Assembly: GCF_041260665.1 (NCBI RefSeq)
Contig: NZ_JBGCCT010000003.1
Location: 372,001-436,000, forward strand
DNA: 64,000 bases
Direction of reading: 5' to 3'
Origin: Catenulispora sp. GP43
GTDB taxonomy: Bacteria > Actinomycetota > Actinomycetes > Streptomycetales > Catenulisporaceae
Made by a program: the position numbers and the translations under genes. This document shows, one piece after another, positions 1 through 7,376 of this stretch (positions within the stretch are counted from its first letter, which is position 1; every line of letters starts with the position of its first letter). The notes beneath the pieces were generated by a model. It saw only the letters and a program-made list of their open reading frames with translations. It was not told the DNA's origin and made no database searches.

Positions 1-783
1 CGAGACGCAGGACAGTCCGAGCGTCGTGTGCGCGCGGACGGCCAGCTGCTCGACGGCCTTCGCCTCGTCGGCGGTGAGCCGGGCCGGCGCGAAGAACTCG
101 GTGATGCCGGCGGTGTAGCGGGCCGCGTAGTCGTAGACGCCGGAGTCGGCGACGATCTCGACCGCGGGCAGGGCCTGCGGGCCGGTGCCGGTGTCGACGA
201 CCGATACCGCGATCTCGCGGCCGGTGATGTGCCGCTCGATGAGCGCGGTCTCGTCGTAGGCGAAGCAAGCCACCATCGCGGCCGGCAGGTCCTCGCGGGT
301 GTGCACGCCGGCCGCGCCGAGGGAGGATCCGCCCCGGGCCGGCTTCACGAACAGCGGCAGCGGGAGCCCACCGGTCACCGCGTCCAGGACGGCCTGGGTG
401 CCGAGGTCCCGGAACGTCGTCTTGGGGATGGCGACCCAGTCGGGGGTGGCCAGTCCGGCGGAGCGGATGACGTCCTTGGCCGAGGGCTTGTCGAAGGCGC
501 GGCGGCAGGCGGCGGCGGACGAGCCGACGTAGGGGACGCCCAGCAGCGCCAGGATTCCCTGCACCGCCCCGTCCTCACCGGTGGCCCCGTGCAGGGTGGG
601 GAAGACGGCGTCGGGGCGGTCGGCGAGCAGCGACGGCAGAAGCGCGGCGTCGATGTCGCGCACCTGTACTTCGACGCCCGCGCTGCGAAGCGCGTCGGCC
701 ACCCGGCGACCGGAGCGGATCGAGACGTCGCGTTCGTGGCTGAGGCCGCCGGCCAAGACGACGACACGGCCCAGGTCGCTCAT
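1..783 (-). CDS. ddl: D-alanine--D-alanine ligase (3' end beyond the window)
   Basis: Joins two D-alanines with ATP to give the dipeptide that ends the peptidoglycan stem peptide; cytosolic, ATP-grasp fold. The minus frame is open from ATG at 783 to base 1 (261 codons) with no stop, so the C-terminal part is missing. Seen: N-terminal VVVLAGGLSHERDVSIRSG, then FPTLHGATGEDGAVQG (substrate-domain motif), VPYVGSS, a central LPLFVKPARGGSSLGA (ATP-grasp lysine and glycine loop) and LIERHITGREIAVSV. These are in family order and spacing. The upstream purine-rich GAGAAGGG is a weak ribosome site. The gene runs leftward away from the parS cluster. Because of its truncation only the family, not completeness, can be judged. 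Confidence 0.9.
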   Translation of the reverse strand, partial: MSDLGRVVVLAGGLSHERDVSIRSGRRVADALRSAGVEVQVRDIDAALLPSLLADRPDAVFPTLHGATGEDGAVQGILALLGVPYVGSSAAACRRAFDKPSAKDVIRSAGLATPDWVAIPKTTFRDLGTQAVLDAVTGGLPLPLFVKPARGGSSLGAAGVHTREDLPAAMVACFAYDETALIERHITGREIAVSVVDTGTGPQALPAVEIVADSGVYDYAARYTAGITEFFAPARLTADEAKAVEQLAVRAHTTLGLSCVS

Positions 784-855
784 TGCAATCACTGCCCTTC
801 TCACCGGTATCTTCGCCCCCGATCATGCCAGAGGAGTCGGAGGGGTCATGCGCGA

Positions 856-1066
856 TGTTTCACGGGAAACAGCGATGTTTCACGGGAAACATCGCCGGAT
901 CGACGGCGTCGGGACCGCCTCGGCACGCCCGCCGAAGCTGACGTTTCCCGTGAAACATCGTCTGCCGCCAGTCTGGCCGCCTCATGTTTCACGGGAAACA
1001 CGGCCTGTTTCACGCCGGTCCCGAGCGATGTTTCACGGGAAACCGGGCGCCGGTTTCCCGTGAAAC
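856..1066. promoter_or_regulatory. parS: parS-like cluster: six ParB-binding sites
   Basis: Six copies of the 14-mer GTTTCACGGGAAAC or its complement GTTTCCCGTGAAAC lie at 857-870, 877-890, 943-956, 986-999, 1030-1043 and 1053-1066, plus a half-site at 1007-1014. They differ from the usual actinobacterial parS GTTTCACGTGAAAC by one central base, always the same one. ParB loads at such sites and spreads, and ParA uses the complex to segregate the origin. The cluster fills the gap between ddl and the aminotransferase, so it probably also covers their upstream and downstream control regions. The identification rests on the motif and the near-origin synteny; parA and parB themselves are not in the window. 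Confidence 0.85.
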
Positions 1067-1073
1067 ATCCCCG

Positions 1074-2387
1074 CTAGGCCAGATCGGGCCCGGGCGTGTC
1101 GACGCCGTCGCGGCTCTCCAGCGCCCGCGTCGCGTCGTGTCCGAACGCCGCGCGCAGTTCCATCTCCTCGCGCAGGACGTCGGCGAAGCGCCGCACGCCC
1201 TCGCGGATGCGCTCGGGCGTCGGGTAGCAGTACGACAGGCGCAGTGAGGACGCGCCGAATCCGTCTGAGTAGAAACCCGTGCCCGGGACGTAGGCCACGC
1301 GCGCGGTCACGGCACGAGGCAGCATCGCCTTGGAGTCGAGCCCCGACGGGAGCGTGACCCACACGTAGAAACCGCCGTCGGGCTTGGTCCACGTGACACC
1401 GGCGGGCATCAGCTCGGACAGCGCGGTCAGGGTCGCGTCGCGGCGCTCCAGATACATGGCCCGGAAGGCCTTGATCTGCTCGCGCCACGGCTGGGTGGTC
1501 AGGTAGCGGGAGACCATCATCTGGGAGAAGGCCGGCGGGCACAGGTCCGCGGCCTCGGCGGCCAGCGTCAGCTTCTCGCGGACCGCGTGCGGCGCCAGGG
1601 CCCAGCCGACGCGGAAGCCTGGGGCGAAGGTCTTGGAGAACGACCCGAGATAGATGACGTTCTCGGTGTCCAGCGAGCGGAGGGCCGGGTAGGTCTCGCC
1701 CTCGAAGCCGAGCAGCCCGTACGGGTTGTCCTCCAGGATCAGGATTCCGGCCTCGCGGCAGATCTCCACGATCTCCGGACGCCGCTCGACGGCCATCGTC
1801 ACGCCGGCCGGGTTGTGGAAGTTCGGGATCGTGTAGAGGAACTTGATGCGGCGGCCGGAGGCCTTCACCGAGGCGATCGCCGCGCGCAGGTTGTCCGGGA
1901 CCAGGCCCTGGTCGTCCATCGCCACGTGGACCACCTGGGCCTGGTACGAGGCGAAGACGCCGAGCGCGCCCACGTAGGACGGGCCCTCGGCGAGGATGAC
2001 GTCGCCGGGGTCGATGAAGATCCGGGTGACCAGGTCCAGCGCCTGCTGGGAGCCGACGGTCGCGATGACGTCGTCGGGGTGGCCCTCGATGCCCTCCAGG
2101 CGCATGATCTCGCAGATCTGCTCGCGCAGGGTCTCGTCGCCCTGGGCCCCGCCGTACTGCATCGCGAGGGTGCCCGACTCGCGGACCAGCTCCTCGGCGA
2201 CCGTGGCGATGGAGTCCATCGGCAGCGCCGCCAGGTTCGGCATGCCGCCGGCCAGCGACACCACTTCCGGCCGGGATGCCACGGCGAACAGAGCTCGGAT
2301 CTCGGATGCGGTCATCCCGCGAGTCCTGGCAGCGTAACGGTCGACATACGAGTCGAGCCGGGAACCCGGACGCTGCGGGAGTTCCAT
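1074..2387 (-). CDS. PLP-dependent aminotransferase, fold type I (class I/II)
   Basis: 437 aa. Transfers amino groups via pyridoxal phosphate; cytosolic. Family signs: SLAGGMPN near residue 45, the substrate/PLP segment TVGSQQALDLVTRIFIDPGD, IPNFHNPAGVTM, LEDNPYGLLGFEG, and the PLP lysine in YLGSFSKTFAPGFRVGW. It most resembles the 2-aminoadipate/aromatic aminotransferase (LysN-like) group and has no GntR DNA-binding domain, unlike MocR proteins. The start at 2387 is set by AAGGAG seven bases upstream; an upstream in-frame ATG at 2498 has no ribosome site. The same gene sits beside parAB in several actinobacteria, but its substrate is not evident. It ends 8 bp from the last parS-like site. 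About 250 bp without a supported gene follow its start. Confidence 0.85.
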   Translation of the reverse strand: MELPQRPGSRLDSYVDRYAARTRGMTASEIRALFAVASRPEVVSLAGGMPNLAALPMDSIATVAEELVRESGTLAMQYGGAQGDETLREQICEIMRLEGIEGHPDDVIATVGSQQALDLVTRIFIDPGDVILAEGPSYVGALGVFASYQAQVVHVAMDDQGLVPDNLRAAIASVKASGRRIKFLYTIPNFHNPAGVTMAVERRPEIVEICREAGILILEDNPYGLLGFEGETYPALRSLDTENVIYLGSFSKTFAPGFRVGWALAPHAVREKLTLAAEAADLCPPAFSQMMVSRYLTTQPWREQIKAFRAMYLERRDATLTALSELMPAGVTWTKPDGGFYVWVTLPSGLDSKAMLPRAVTARVAYVPGTGFYSDGFGASSLRLSYCYPTPERIREGVRRFADVLREEMELRAAFGHDATRALESRDGVDTPGPDLA

Positions 2388-2636
2388 ATCACTCTCCTTG
2401 GAGTCGAAAGGGTGGAGCCTGTTCACCAAGTCAAGCAGGCAAAGCCATCTTCTCGGCGGCTTGTCCGCCTTTTCGGGGTCGTGTGACAGGACTAACATCC
2501 CCCTCGCAGACAGCCGCGGGGGTGGTTCGGCCCCGCTTACACGCCGGTCGTGGCCGGATGTCGCTGGGAAGGGAGTCGGCTGATGCGGAGGCGGATCGCC
2601 TCGGGAATCAGGCGCCGCCTGACGGTCCGGGGCGTG

Positions 2637-3392
2637 CTACACATCGCGCTGTGGTTCATCGGGGGCGTCCTGGCCGGGTTCGGCAGCGGCGTGCTGCGCC
2701 CCCACCGGGTCACGTGGGTCGACCGCGACCGCTCGGAGGTGCAGGACGGTCTCCGTCGCCCCCGACCCCAGCCGCCGCGCCCACGACGAGCTGATGGTGT
2801 CCAGATCGGTGTGCGGCACCAGCCGGACGTCGGCGACCTGCCAGCCGAGCGCGGCCAGACGATCGGTCAGCCCGGTTGAGACCACCGTGGCCGGTGTGAG
2901 CTCGGGCAGGTCGCGGATCTCCAGCGGGACGGGCTCGCGCCAGATGCTGGTGCCGATGGAGATCTCCAGCGGGGCGCCGGGCTTGGCGACCGCGCGCAGA
3001 CCCGACAGCACGTCGTCCTCGCCGAGCACCACACCGCGCAGCAGCTTGCCCCACGGCATGAGGACGGTGACCTCGTCAGCCACCCCGTGCAGCGCGGCCG
3101 GCACCGTCTCGATCGCCGAACTGACCAGGATCAGGTTCGGCGCCCCGCCCTTCGCCGGCTTGCGCGCGGCCCGCACGGCGGTCTCGGTCATGCGCTGCCA
3201 CGCCGGATCGACCCCGACCACGAGCCATTCCGGATGCGCGACGGCCTGCCGGTAGGCGGTGCGCGCATCGCCGGTCCCGACGTCGACGAGGACCCGGTCG
3301 GCCGAAGCCAGCGCCGCAGCCCACTCGGTGGGATCCAGATCGGTGAGCTTCTTGCCGGCGAGGACTTTGAGGGCGGGGGTGCGGGTGGTCAT
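2637..3392 (-). CDS. 16S rRNA (adenine1408-N1)-methyltransferase family protein (KamB/NpmA type)
   Basis: 251 aa, SAM-dependent methyltransferase. Family members methylate N1 of A1408 in helix 44 of 16S rRNA and give kanamycin/apramycin-type resistance. Seen: SAM motif LVDVGTGDARTAYRQA near residue 35, LVVGVDPAWQRM, the signature AARKPAKGGAPNLILV, LMPWGKLLRGV and SSSWARRL. The two tryptophans in the last motifs correspond to those that flank the target base in KamB/NpmA. Length exceeds the usual ~215 aa by a charged C-terminal tail. Start ATG overlaps the stop of the upstream DUF371/RsmI-like gene (ATGA), so translation is coupled. It lies in conserved near-origin DNA, not beside an antibiotic cluster, so a housekeeping role or intrinsic aminoglycoside tolerance are both possible. 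Confidence 0.8.
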   Translation of the reverse strand: MTTRTPALKVLAGKKLTDLDPTEWAAALASADRVLVDVGTGDARTAYRQAVAHPEWLVVGVDPAWQRMTETAVRAARKPAKGGAPNLILVSSAIETVPAALHGVADEVTVLMPWGKLLRGVVLGEDDVLSGLRAVAKPGAPLEISIGTSIWREPVPLEIRDLPELTPATVVSTGLTDRLAALGWQVADVRLVPHTDLDTISSSWARRLGSGATETVLHLRAVAVDPRDPVGAQHAAAEPGQDAPDEPQRDV

Positions 3393-4390
3393 GTCTGGTC
3401 CTGCTCGTTGAGAAGCGCGTAGAGCCGTTTGCGGGTGAGTCCGAAGGGCGCCAGGGCCTCGGTCAGGGTCCTGGGAGCGATGCCGGCCGCGGTGAGGGCC
3501 CGGGCGACGGCGGTGAGGTCGGCGAGTTCGCTGTCTGATGCCGCCGGACCGACGACGGTCAGGACGCCGGGAGCCTCGACGGCGGCGGCCGGCGTCGAGC
3601 GCGTCACGGCCGTCCCGATGTCGAGTTCTGAGGTGTCCTCGATCCAGATGTCCCGTCCGGCGAGGACCGAGGGGTCGGAGCCGGGTGGCATGTGGAACAC
3701 CGTGGCGGTCAGAGGGAGCGTGGGGAGGCGCTGTGGGCTTCCCAAGTATGCGTAGGGGTCCGGAGGTAGGCCGGAGGCCAGCAGTGCCTCCAGGGGCTTG
3801 TACGGGCTTGCGACGGCCACCCGGGCCCCGGCGGCAGCGGCGCGTTCGAGGACTGCGTTGGTCGCGGCGACTTCCTTGGCCGGTGCGTCGGACGCGATGG
3901 TCAGCGACAGGGCCGCCCGCCCGCCGAGGTCTTTGAGCGAGGGCAGATGGGTCCGCTCGCCGAAACCGACGCGGAGCAGAGGACGGCCCGGCCCGATCTC
4001 CTCGACGGTGAGGGTGATTTCGCGCCCCGGATCGGTGAGCGCCGAGGCGAACTCCTCGGGGACGTCGTCCGCGGTGAGTGTGGAATCGACGGCCAGCGTG
4101 TCGGCGTCGAGCGTGCGACTGCGCCGGACGACGGCCCGGTCGGTGAGCGCCCGGCGCGGGTTGAGCGTGGCCTCGCCGACGAGCGCGGGCAGCCCCGGAG
4201 TCGCCAGCGTCAGCCGCACGCGACCCCGCAGCGGAGCCAGGTTCGGGTCCAGCACGGTCCCGACCGCGAGCACGCACGTGGCCCGCGCACTGATGACCGG
4301 CTCCGCGGTCAGCTCGAAGGTCTTCGCATGCGTCGCCCGGATCGCCGGGTGTCCGCGGCCGACGAGGACGGCTTGGTGGGGATGGGGCAC
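3389..4390 (-). CDS. DUF371 domain fused to a degenerate RsmI-like domain
   Basis: 333 aa. N-terminal ~130 residues match DUF371 (GRGHPAIRATHAKTFELT, then CVLAVGTVLDPNLAPLRG), a family best known from archaea with no assigned function. The C-terminal half follows the second half of RsmI, the C1402 ribose methylase: SLTIASDAPAKEV at the place of the SDAGTP loop, LLASGLPPDPYAYLGSPQR for the ASGLP-F-GFLP motif, TATVFHMPP for the LVFYESPHR strand, PGVLTVVGP, and a terminal helix-turn GLTRKRLYALLNE. The SAM loop glycine is lost and the N-terminal RsmI lobe is absent, so catalysis is doubtful. GTG start is supported by a TACCCT -10 element six bases upstream. Coupled to the A1408-type methyltransferase by ATGA overlap. 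Confidence 0.7.
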   Translation of the reverse strand: MPHPHQAVLVGRGHPAIRATHAKTFELTAEPVISARATCVLAVGTVLDPNLAPLRGRVRLTLATPGLPALVGEATLNPRRALTDRAVVRRSRTLDADTLAVDSTLTADDVPEEFASALTDPGREITLTVEEIGPGRPLLRVGFGERTHLPSLKDLGGRAALSLTIASDAPAKEVAATNAVLERAAAAGARVAVASPYKPLEALLASGLPPDPYAYLGSPQRLPTLPLTATVFHMPPGSDPSVLAGRDIWIEDTSELDIGTAVTRSTPAAAVEAPGVLTVVGPAASDSELADLTAVARALTAAGIAPRTLTEALAPFGLTRKRLYALLNEQDQT

Positions 4391-4396
4391 CCTTCC

Positions 4397-4402
4397 AGGG
4401 TA
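4397..4402 (-). promoter_or_regulatory. -10 element, leaderless start of the DUF371/RsmI-like gene
   Basis: Reads TACCCT on the minus strand, six bases before the GTG at 4390. The GGAAGG between them is too close to act as a ribosome site. The rest of 4403-4641 holds no gene I can support. Confidence 0.5.
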
Positions 4403-4641
4403 GGGGCGCTAGCGGGAGCGCAGCCCGCGGTGGCCCGCCGGACGGAGCGGATGGCTGTGTGGACAGGCCGATGCCGCCGGGCTGCCGAACCAAGCTGCCA
4501 CGACTTGTCGCGCCGCCGCACCCCTGACCGGTGCTGGCAGCAGCGGTCGGGCACACCAGGCCCCGCCGCCGTCCAGGATCGCTTCGGCAGCTGGTGCCGA
4601 GCCGCCGATACCCGTCCCCGTCCCCGTCCTCGCCCCCGCCC

Positions 4642-5787
4642 TCAGTGCGAGCGCAGCTCCGCCAGCCGCAGCACCCCGGTCGGCGCGTCCGACTCCGGCG
4701 GCAGGTACAGCCGCTGGACCGCGATCACTATGGCGTCGGCGCACGACTCGCGGAAGCGCTGCGAGGCGAGCAGGGCGGCGTCGTGCGGGCTGGTGAGGTA
4801 GCCGAGCTCGATGCGGACCGCCGGCATCTGCGTGTAGCGCAGCACGTCCCAGGTCATGCCGTGGGTGCCGAGGTTGGCCAGGCCGGTGCGCGCGGTGACC
4901 TCGCGCTGGACCAGGCCGGCGAAGCGCTCGCCGGTGGGGGAGCTGTGGCCGAAGCGGTCGTTGCCGTAGTAGAACGCCGCGACGCCGCTGGCCGCCGGGT
5001 TGGTGTGGGCGTCGCAGTGCAGGGAGATGAGGAGGTCCGCGCCCAGTTCGTTCGCCTTCTCGGCGCGGCGGCGGTCGTCGGGGCTGCCGCCGGGGCCGTG
5101 CGACATGTGGGTGGTGACGCTCAGCTTCTCCAGGCGGGTCTTGACGCGGTCGGCGATGTCGAAGACGACCTCGGCCTCGATCAGGCCGCCGGCGGTGACG
5201 CCGGTGTCGGGGCCGCCGTGGCCCGGGTCCAGGACCAGGGTCTTGCCGGGCAGGGCCGGGCCCGCGCTCTGGATGGCCTCTGATTCGCGCATCGCGTGCA
5301 GCAGGCCGCCGTGTGCCATGCGGCGGTTCAGGCGGTTGAGGGCCTGGACCGTCGGCAGGTCGGTGACGCCGGTGGCGGGCAGGCCCACGTTGCGCTGGAA
5401 CTCGCGGACCGCCGCCACGGTGGTGGGGTCGTAGGCGCCGTTGACGCGGCCGCAGTCGAATCCGAGGGTGAGCAGCGAGCGCTGCAGTTCGGCCACGTCG
5501 TCGCCGAAGGGCGGCTCGGCGGGGGACGGGACCAGGTCGCGGTCGCCGAGGCGCCAGGACGCCTCCTCCAGCAGCCGCATCGTGCCGGGGGTGACCACGC
5601 CGTCGACGGTGGTGCGGCGGGTCTGCTGGAAATGGCGGACCGCGTGCTCCACCGCGTCGTCGAAGACCGACTCGCCCTGCGCGGGGATGGCCCCCGCGTC
5701 GATGAGGCCGAGCCGGGCCAGGCGTTCACGGATCGCGGCCACCGCGGGGCCGGAGTCGCCGCGGCGGTAGGTCGGTTCAGTGGTCAC
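4642..5787 (-). CDS. cwlM: CwlM-type N-acetylmuramoyl-L-alanine amidase homologue
   Basis: 381 aa. Two PG_binding_1 repeats (about residues 6-75 and 90-150) precede an Amidase_3 domain (about 183-360) with the zinc ligands of the fold still present: His in LDPGHGGPDTG, Glu in LIEAEVVFDI, His in ISLHCDAH and the catalytic Glu in RIELGYLTS. There is no signal peptide. This is the CwlM arrangement: in mycobacteria the cytoplasmic, PknB-phosphorylated protein activates MurA rather than cutting cell wall. The neighbours trxA, trxB, anti-sigma, sigM and murJ match the mycobacterial Rv3915-Rv3910 order. Whether this copy hydrolyses peptidoglycan or regulates MurA cannot be read from sequence. GTG start has an AGGGG and also a nearby TAGGGT -10. 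Confidence 0.82.
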   Translation of the reverse strand: MTTEPTYRRGDSGPAVAAIRERLARLGLIDAGAIPAQGESVFDDAVEHAVRHFQQTRRTTVDGVVTPGTMRLLEEASWRLGDRDLVPSPAEPPFGDDVAELQRSLLTLGFDCGRVNGAYDPTTVAAVREFQRNVGLPATGVTDLPTVQALNRLNRRMAHGGLLHAMRESEAIQSAGPALPGKTLVLDPGHGGPDTGVTAGGLIEAEVVFDIADRVKTRLEKLSVTTHMSHGPGGSPDDRRRAEKANELGADLLISLHCDAHTNPAASGVAAFYYGNDRFGHSSPTGERFAGLVQREVTARTGLANLGTHGMTWDVLRYTQMPAVRIELGYLTSPHDAALLASQRFRESCADAIVIAVQRLYLPPESDAPTGVLRLAELRSH

Positions 5788-5795
5788 GGTCCCCT

Positions 5796-5801
5796 ACCCT
5801 A
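5796..5801 (-). promoter_or_regulatory. Possible -10 element of cwlM
   Basis: TAGGGT on the minus strand eight bases before the GTG start; a leaderless transcript is possible, though an AGGGG is also present in the gap. Confidence 0.35.
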
Positions 5802-5834
5802 CGCACTCTGTCTCCTGTCTCCGGTGCAAAGCCG

Positions 5835-5861
5835 AAGGGGCGGTCCCAAAGACCGCCCCTT
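5835..5861 (-). terminator. Hairpin after trxA
   Basis: AAGGGGCGGTC pairs with GACCGCCCCTT around a CCAAA loop (11-bp stem). It starts about 20 bases beyond the trxA stop and lies before cwlM, so it probably ends the trxB-trxA transcript. Confidence 0.7.
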
Positions 5862-5880
5862 TGACGAAGTACCTCCTGGA

Positions 5881-6207
5881 TCAGCCGACGTAGGCGGCCA
5901 GGTCCTTGAGCAGCAGGGCCTTCGGCTTGGCGCCGACGATCGTCTTCACGACCTCGCCGCCGCTGTAGACGTTGAGCGTCGGGATCGAGCGGACGCCGTA
6001 CTTGGCCTGGGTGAGGGGGTTCTCGTCGGTGTTCAGCTTGACGATGTCGATCTTGTCGCCGTGCTCGGCGTAGATCGCCTCCAGCACCGGGGCGACCTGG
6101 CGGCACGGGCCGCACCACGGCGCCCAGAAGTCGACCAGCACCGGCTTGTCGTTCTTCAGGACCTCGGCCTCGAAGGTCGCGTCGGTCACTTGGCGGATGT
6201 CGCCCAT
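5881..6207 (-). CDS. trxA: Thioredoxin
   Basis: 108 aa. Reduces disulfides of cytosolic proteins; recycled by the reductase encoded just upstream. Active site WCGPC at residues 31-35, FWAPW before it, the cis-proline in GVRSIPTLNVY and the terminal helix are all in place, and length is standard. The ATG at 6207 has GAGGAGC seven bases upstream; the longer open frame to 6381 reads through the parS pair and is not supported. Downstream hairpin at 5835-5861. The 106-bp gap to trxB contains two parS-like sites. Confidence 0.97.
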   Translation of the reverse strand: MGDIRQVTDATFEAEVLKNDKPVLVDFWAPWCGPCRQVAPVLEAIYAEHGDKIDIVKLNTDENPLTQAKYGVRSIPTLNVYSGGEVVKTIVGAKPKALLLKDLAAYVG

Positions 6208-6272
6208 GGTGTGCTCCTCATGTAGTTCGTGTAGCCAGAGTCCGGGGTGGGTGGCGCCTTGGGATCGAGTAC

Positions 6273-6310
6273 GTTTCCCGTGAAACATCGGGCGATGTTT
6301 CACGGGAAAC
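6273..6310. promoter_or_regulatory. parS: Pair of parS-like sites between trxB and trxA
   Basis: GTTTCCCGTGAAAC at 6273-6286 and GTTTCACGGGAAAC at 6297-6310 face each other with 10 bases between. Same one-base variant of the parS palindrome as in the main cluster about 5 kb away. Confidence 0.8.
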
Positions 6311-6313
6311 AAG

Positions 6314-7267
6314 TCAGACGGTGACGGGCTGGTGGTGCGCCAGCTCCGACAGGTGGCGCTCAGCGTCCAGGGCGGCGGCACAGCCGGTGCCGGCCGCGGT
6401 GATGGCCTGCCGATAGGTGTGGTCGACCACGTCGCCGGCCGCGTACACGGCCGGGACGCTGGTGCGGGTGGTCGGCGAGGCGACCTTGATGTAGCCCTCG
6501 TCGTCCAGGTCCAGCACCCCCTGGAACAGCTCGGTGCGCGGCAGGTGGCCGATGGCCACGAACAGCGCGCCGGCCGGCTTCAGGGTCTGCTCGCCGGTCT
6601 TCAGGTTGCGCAGCTTCACCCCGGTGACGTGGGCCTCGCCCTCGATGCCGACGACCTCGGAGTCCCAGATGAAGGAGATCTTCGGGTTCGCGAAGGCCCG
6701 CTCCTGCATCACCTTGGACGCCCGCAGCTCGTCGCGGCGGTGCACGACGGTGACGGTCTGCCCGAAGCGGGTGAGGAACAGCGCCTCCTCCATGGCGGTG
6801 TCGCCGCCGCCGACCACGACGATGTCCTGGCCCTTGAAGAAGAAGCCGTCACAGGTGGCACACCACGAGACGCCCTTGCCGCTGAGCCGCTTCTCGTCCG
6901 GCAGGCCCAGCTCCTTGTACGCCGAGCCGGTCGAGACGATGACGGTGTGCGCCTGGTGCACGGTGCCGGCGGAGTCAGTGACCTTCTTTATGGCCCCGTT
7001 CAGGTCCACCGCGGTGACGTCGTCGAAGACCAGCTCCGCGCCGAAGCGCTCGGCCTGCTTCTGCATGTTGTCCATCAGGTCCGGACCCATGATCCCCTCG
7101 GGGAAGCCCGGGAAGTTCTCCACCTCGGTGGTGTTCATCAGCGCGCCGCCGGCGGTCACGGAACCGGCGAACACCAGCGGGTTCAGGCCCGCGCGCGCGG
7201 TGTACACCGCGGCGGTGTACCCGGCGGGTCCCGAACCGATGATGATGACGTTACGGATCTCGCTCAC
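6314..7267 (-). CDS. trxB: Thioredoxin-disulfide reductase
   Basis: 317 aa, cytosolic flavoprotein using NADPH to reduce thioredoxin. FAD-binding GSGPAGYTAA at residues 11-20, redox-active CATC at 136-139, NADPH-binding VVVGGGDTAMEEAL, and the C-terminal FAD motif VYAAGDVVDHTYRQ are intact. Length is typical. GTG start at 7267; no strong ribosome site is visible and an internal ATG is not in a better position. It is followed by trxA in the same direction with the parS pair between them. Together with CwlM and the SigM/MurJ group this is a conserved actinobacterial block; in Streptomyces trxB is controlled by the disulfide-stress sigma factor SigR, but I do not see a convincing SigR promoter here. 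Confidence 0.96.
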   Translation of the reverse strand: MSEIRNVIIIGSGPAGYTAAVYTARAGLNPLVFAGSVTAGGALMNTTEVENFPGFPEGIMGPDLMDNMQKQAERFGAELVFDDVTAVDLNGAIKKVTDSAGTVHQAHTVIVSTGSAYKELGLPDEKRLSGKGVSWCATCDGFFFKGQDIVVVGGGDTAMEEALFLTRFGQTVTVVHRRDELRASKVMQERAFANPKISFIWDSEVVGIEGEAHVTGVKLRNLKTGEQTLKPAGALFVAIGHLPRTELFQGVLDLDDEGYIKVASPTTRTSVPAVYAAGDVVDHTYRQAITAAGTGCAAALDAERHLSELAHHQPVTV

Positions 7268-7376
7268 GTGAGCCTGGCCTCTCGAATCCTGGGGGCATCT
7301 GCCGTGCCGGTTGGCTCAACCGATCCTAGGCAAGATGCATTCCCGGCAGTGCCACGTGAGGGGCAACACGACGGTG

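Noticed and set aside
2550-2879. Rightward 109-aa frame with a hydrophobic stretch (HIALWFIGGVLAGFGSGVL)
   Set aside because: It is antisense to the C-terminal part of the A1408-type methyltransferase, its second half has no protein-like composition and it has no convincing ribosome site. A short membrane peptide cannot be excluded.
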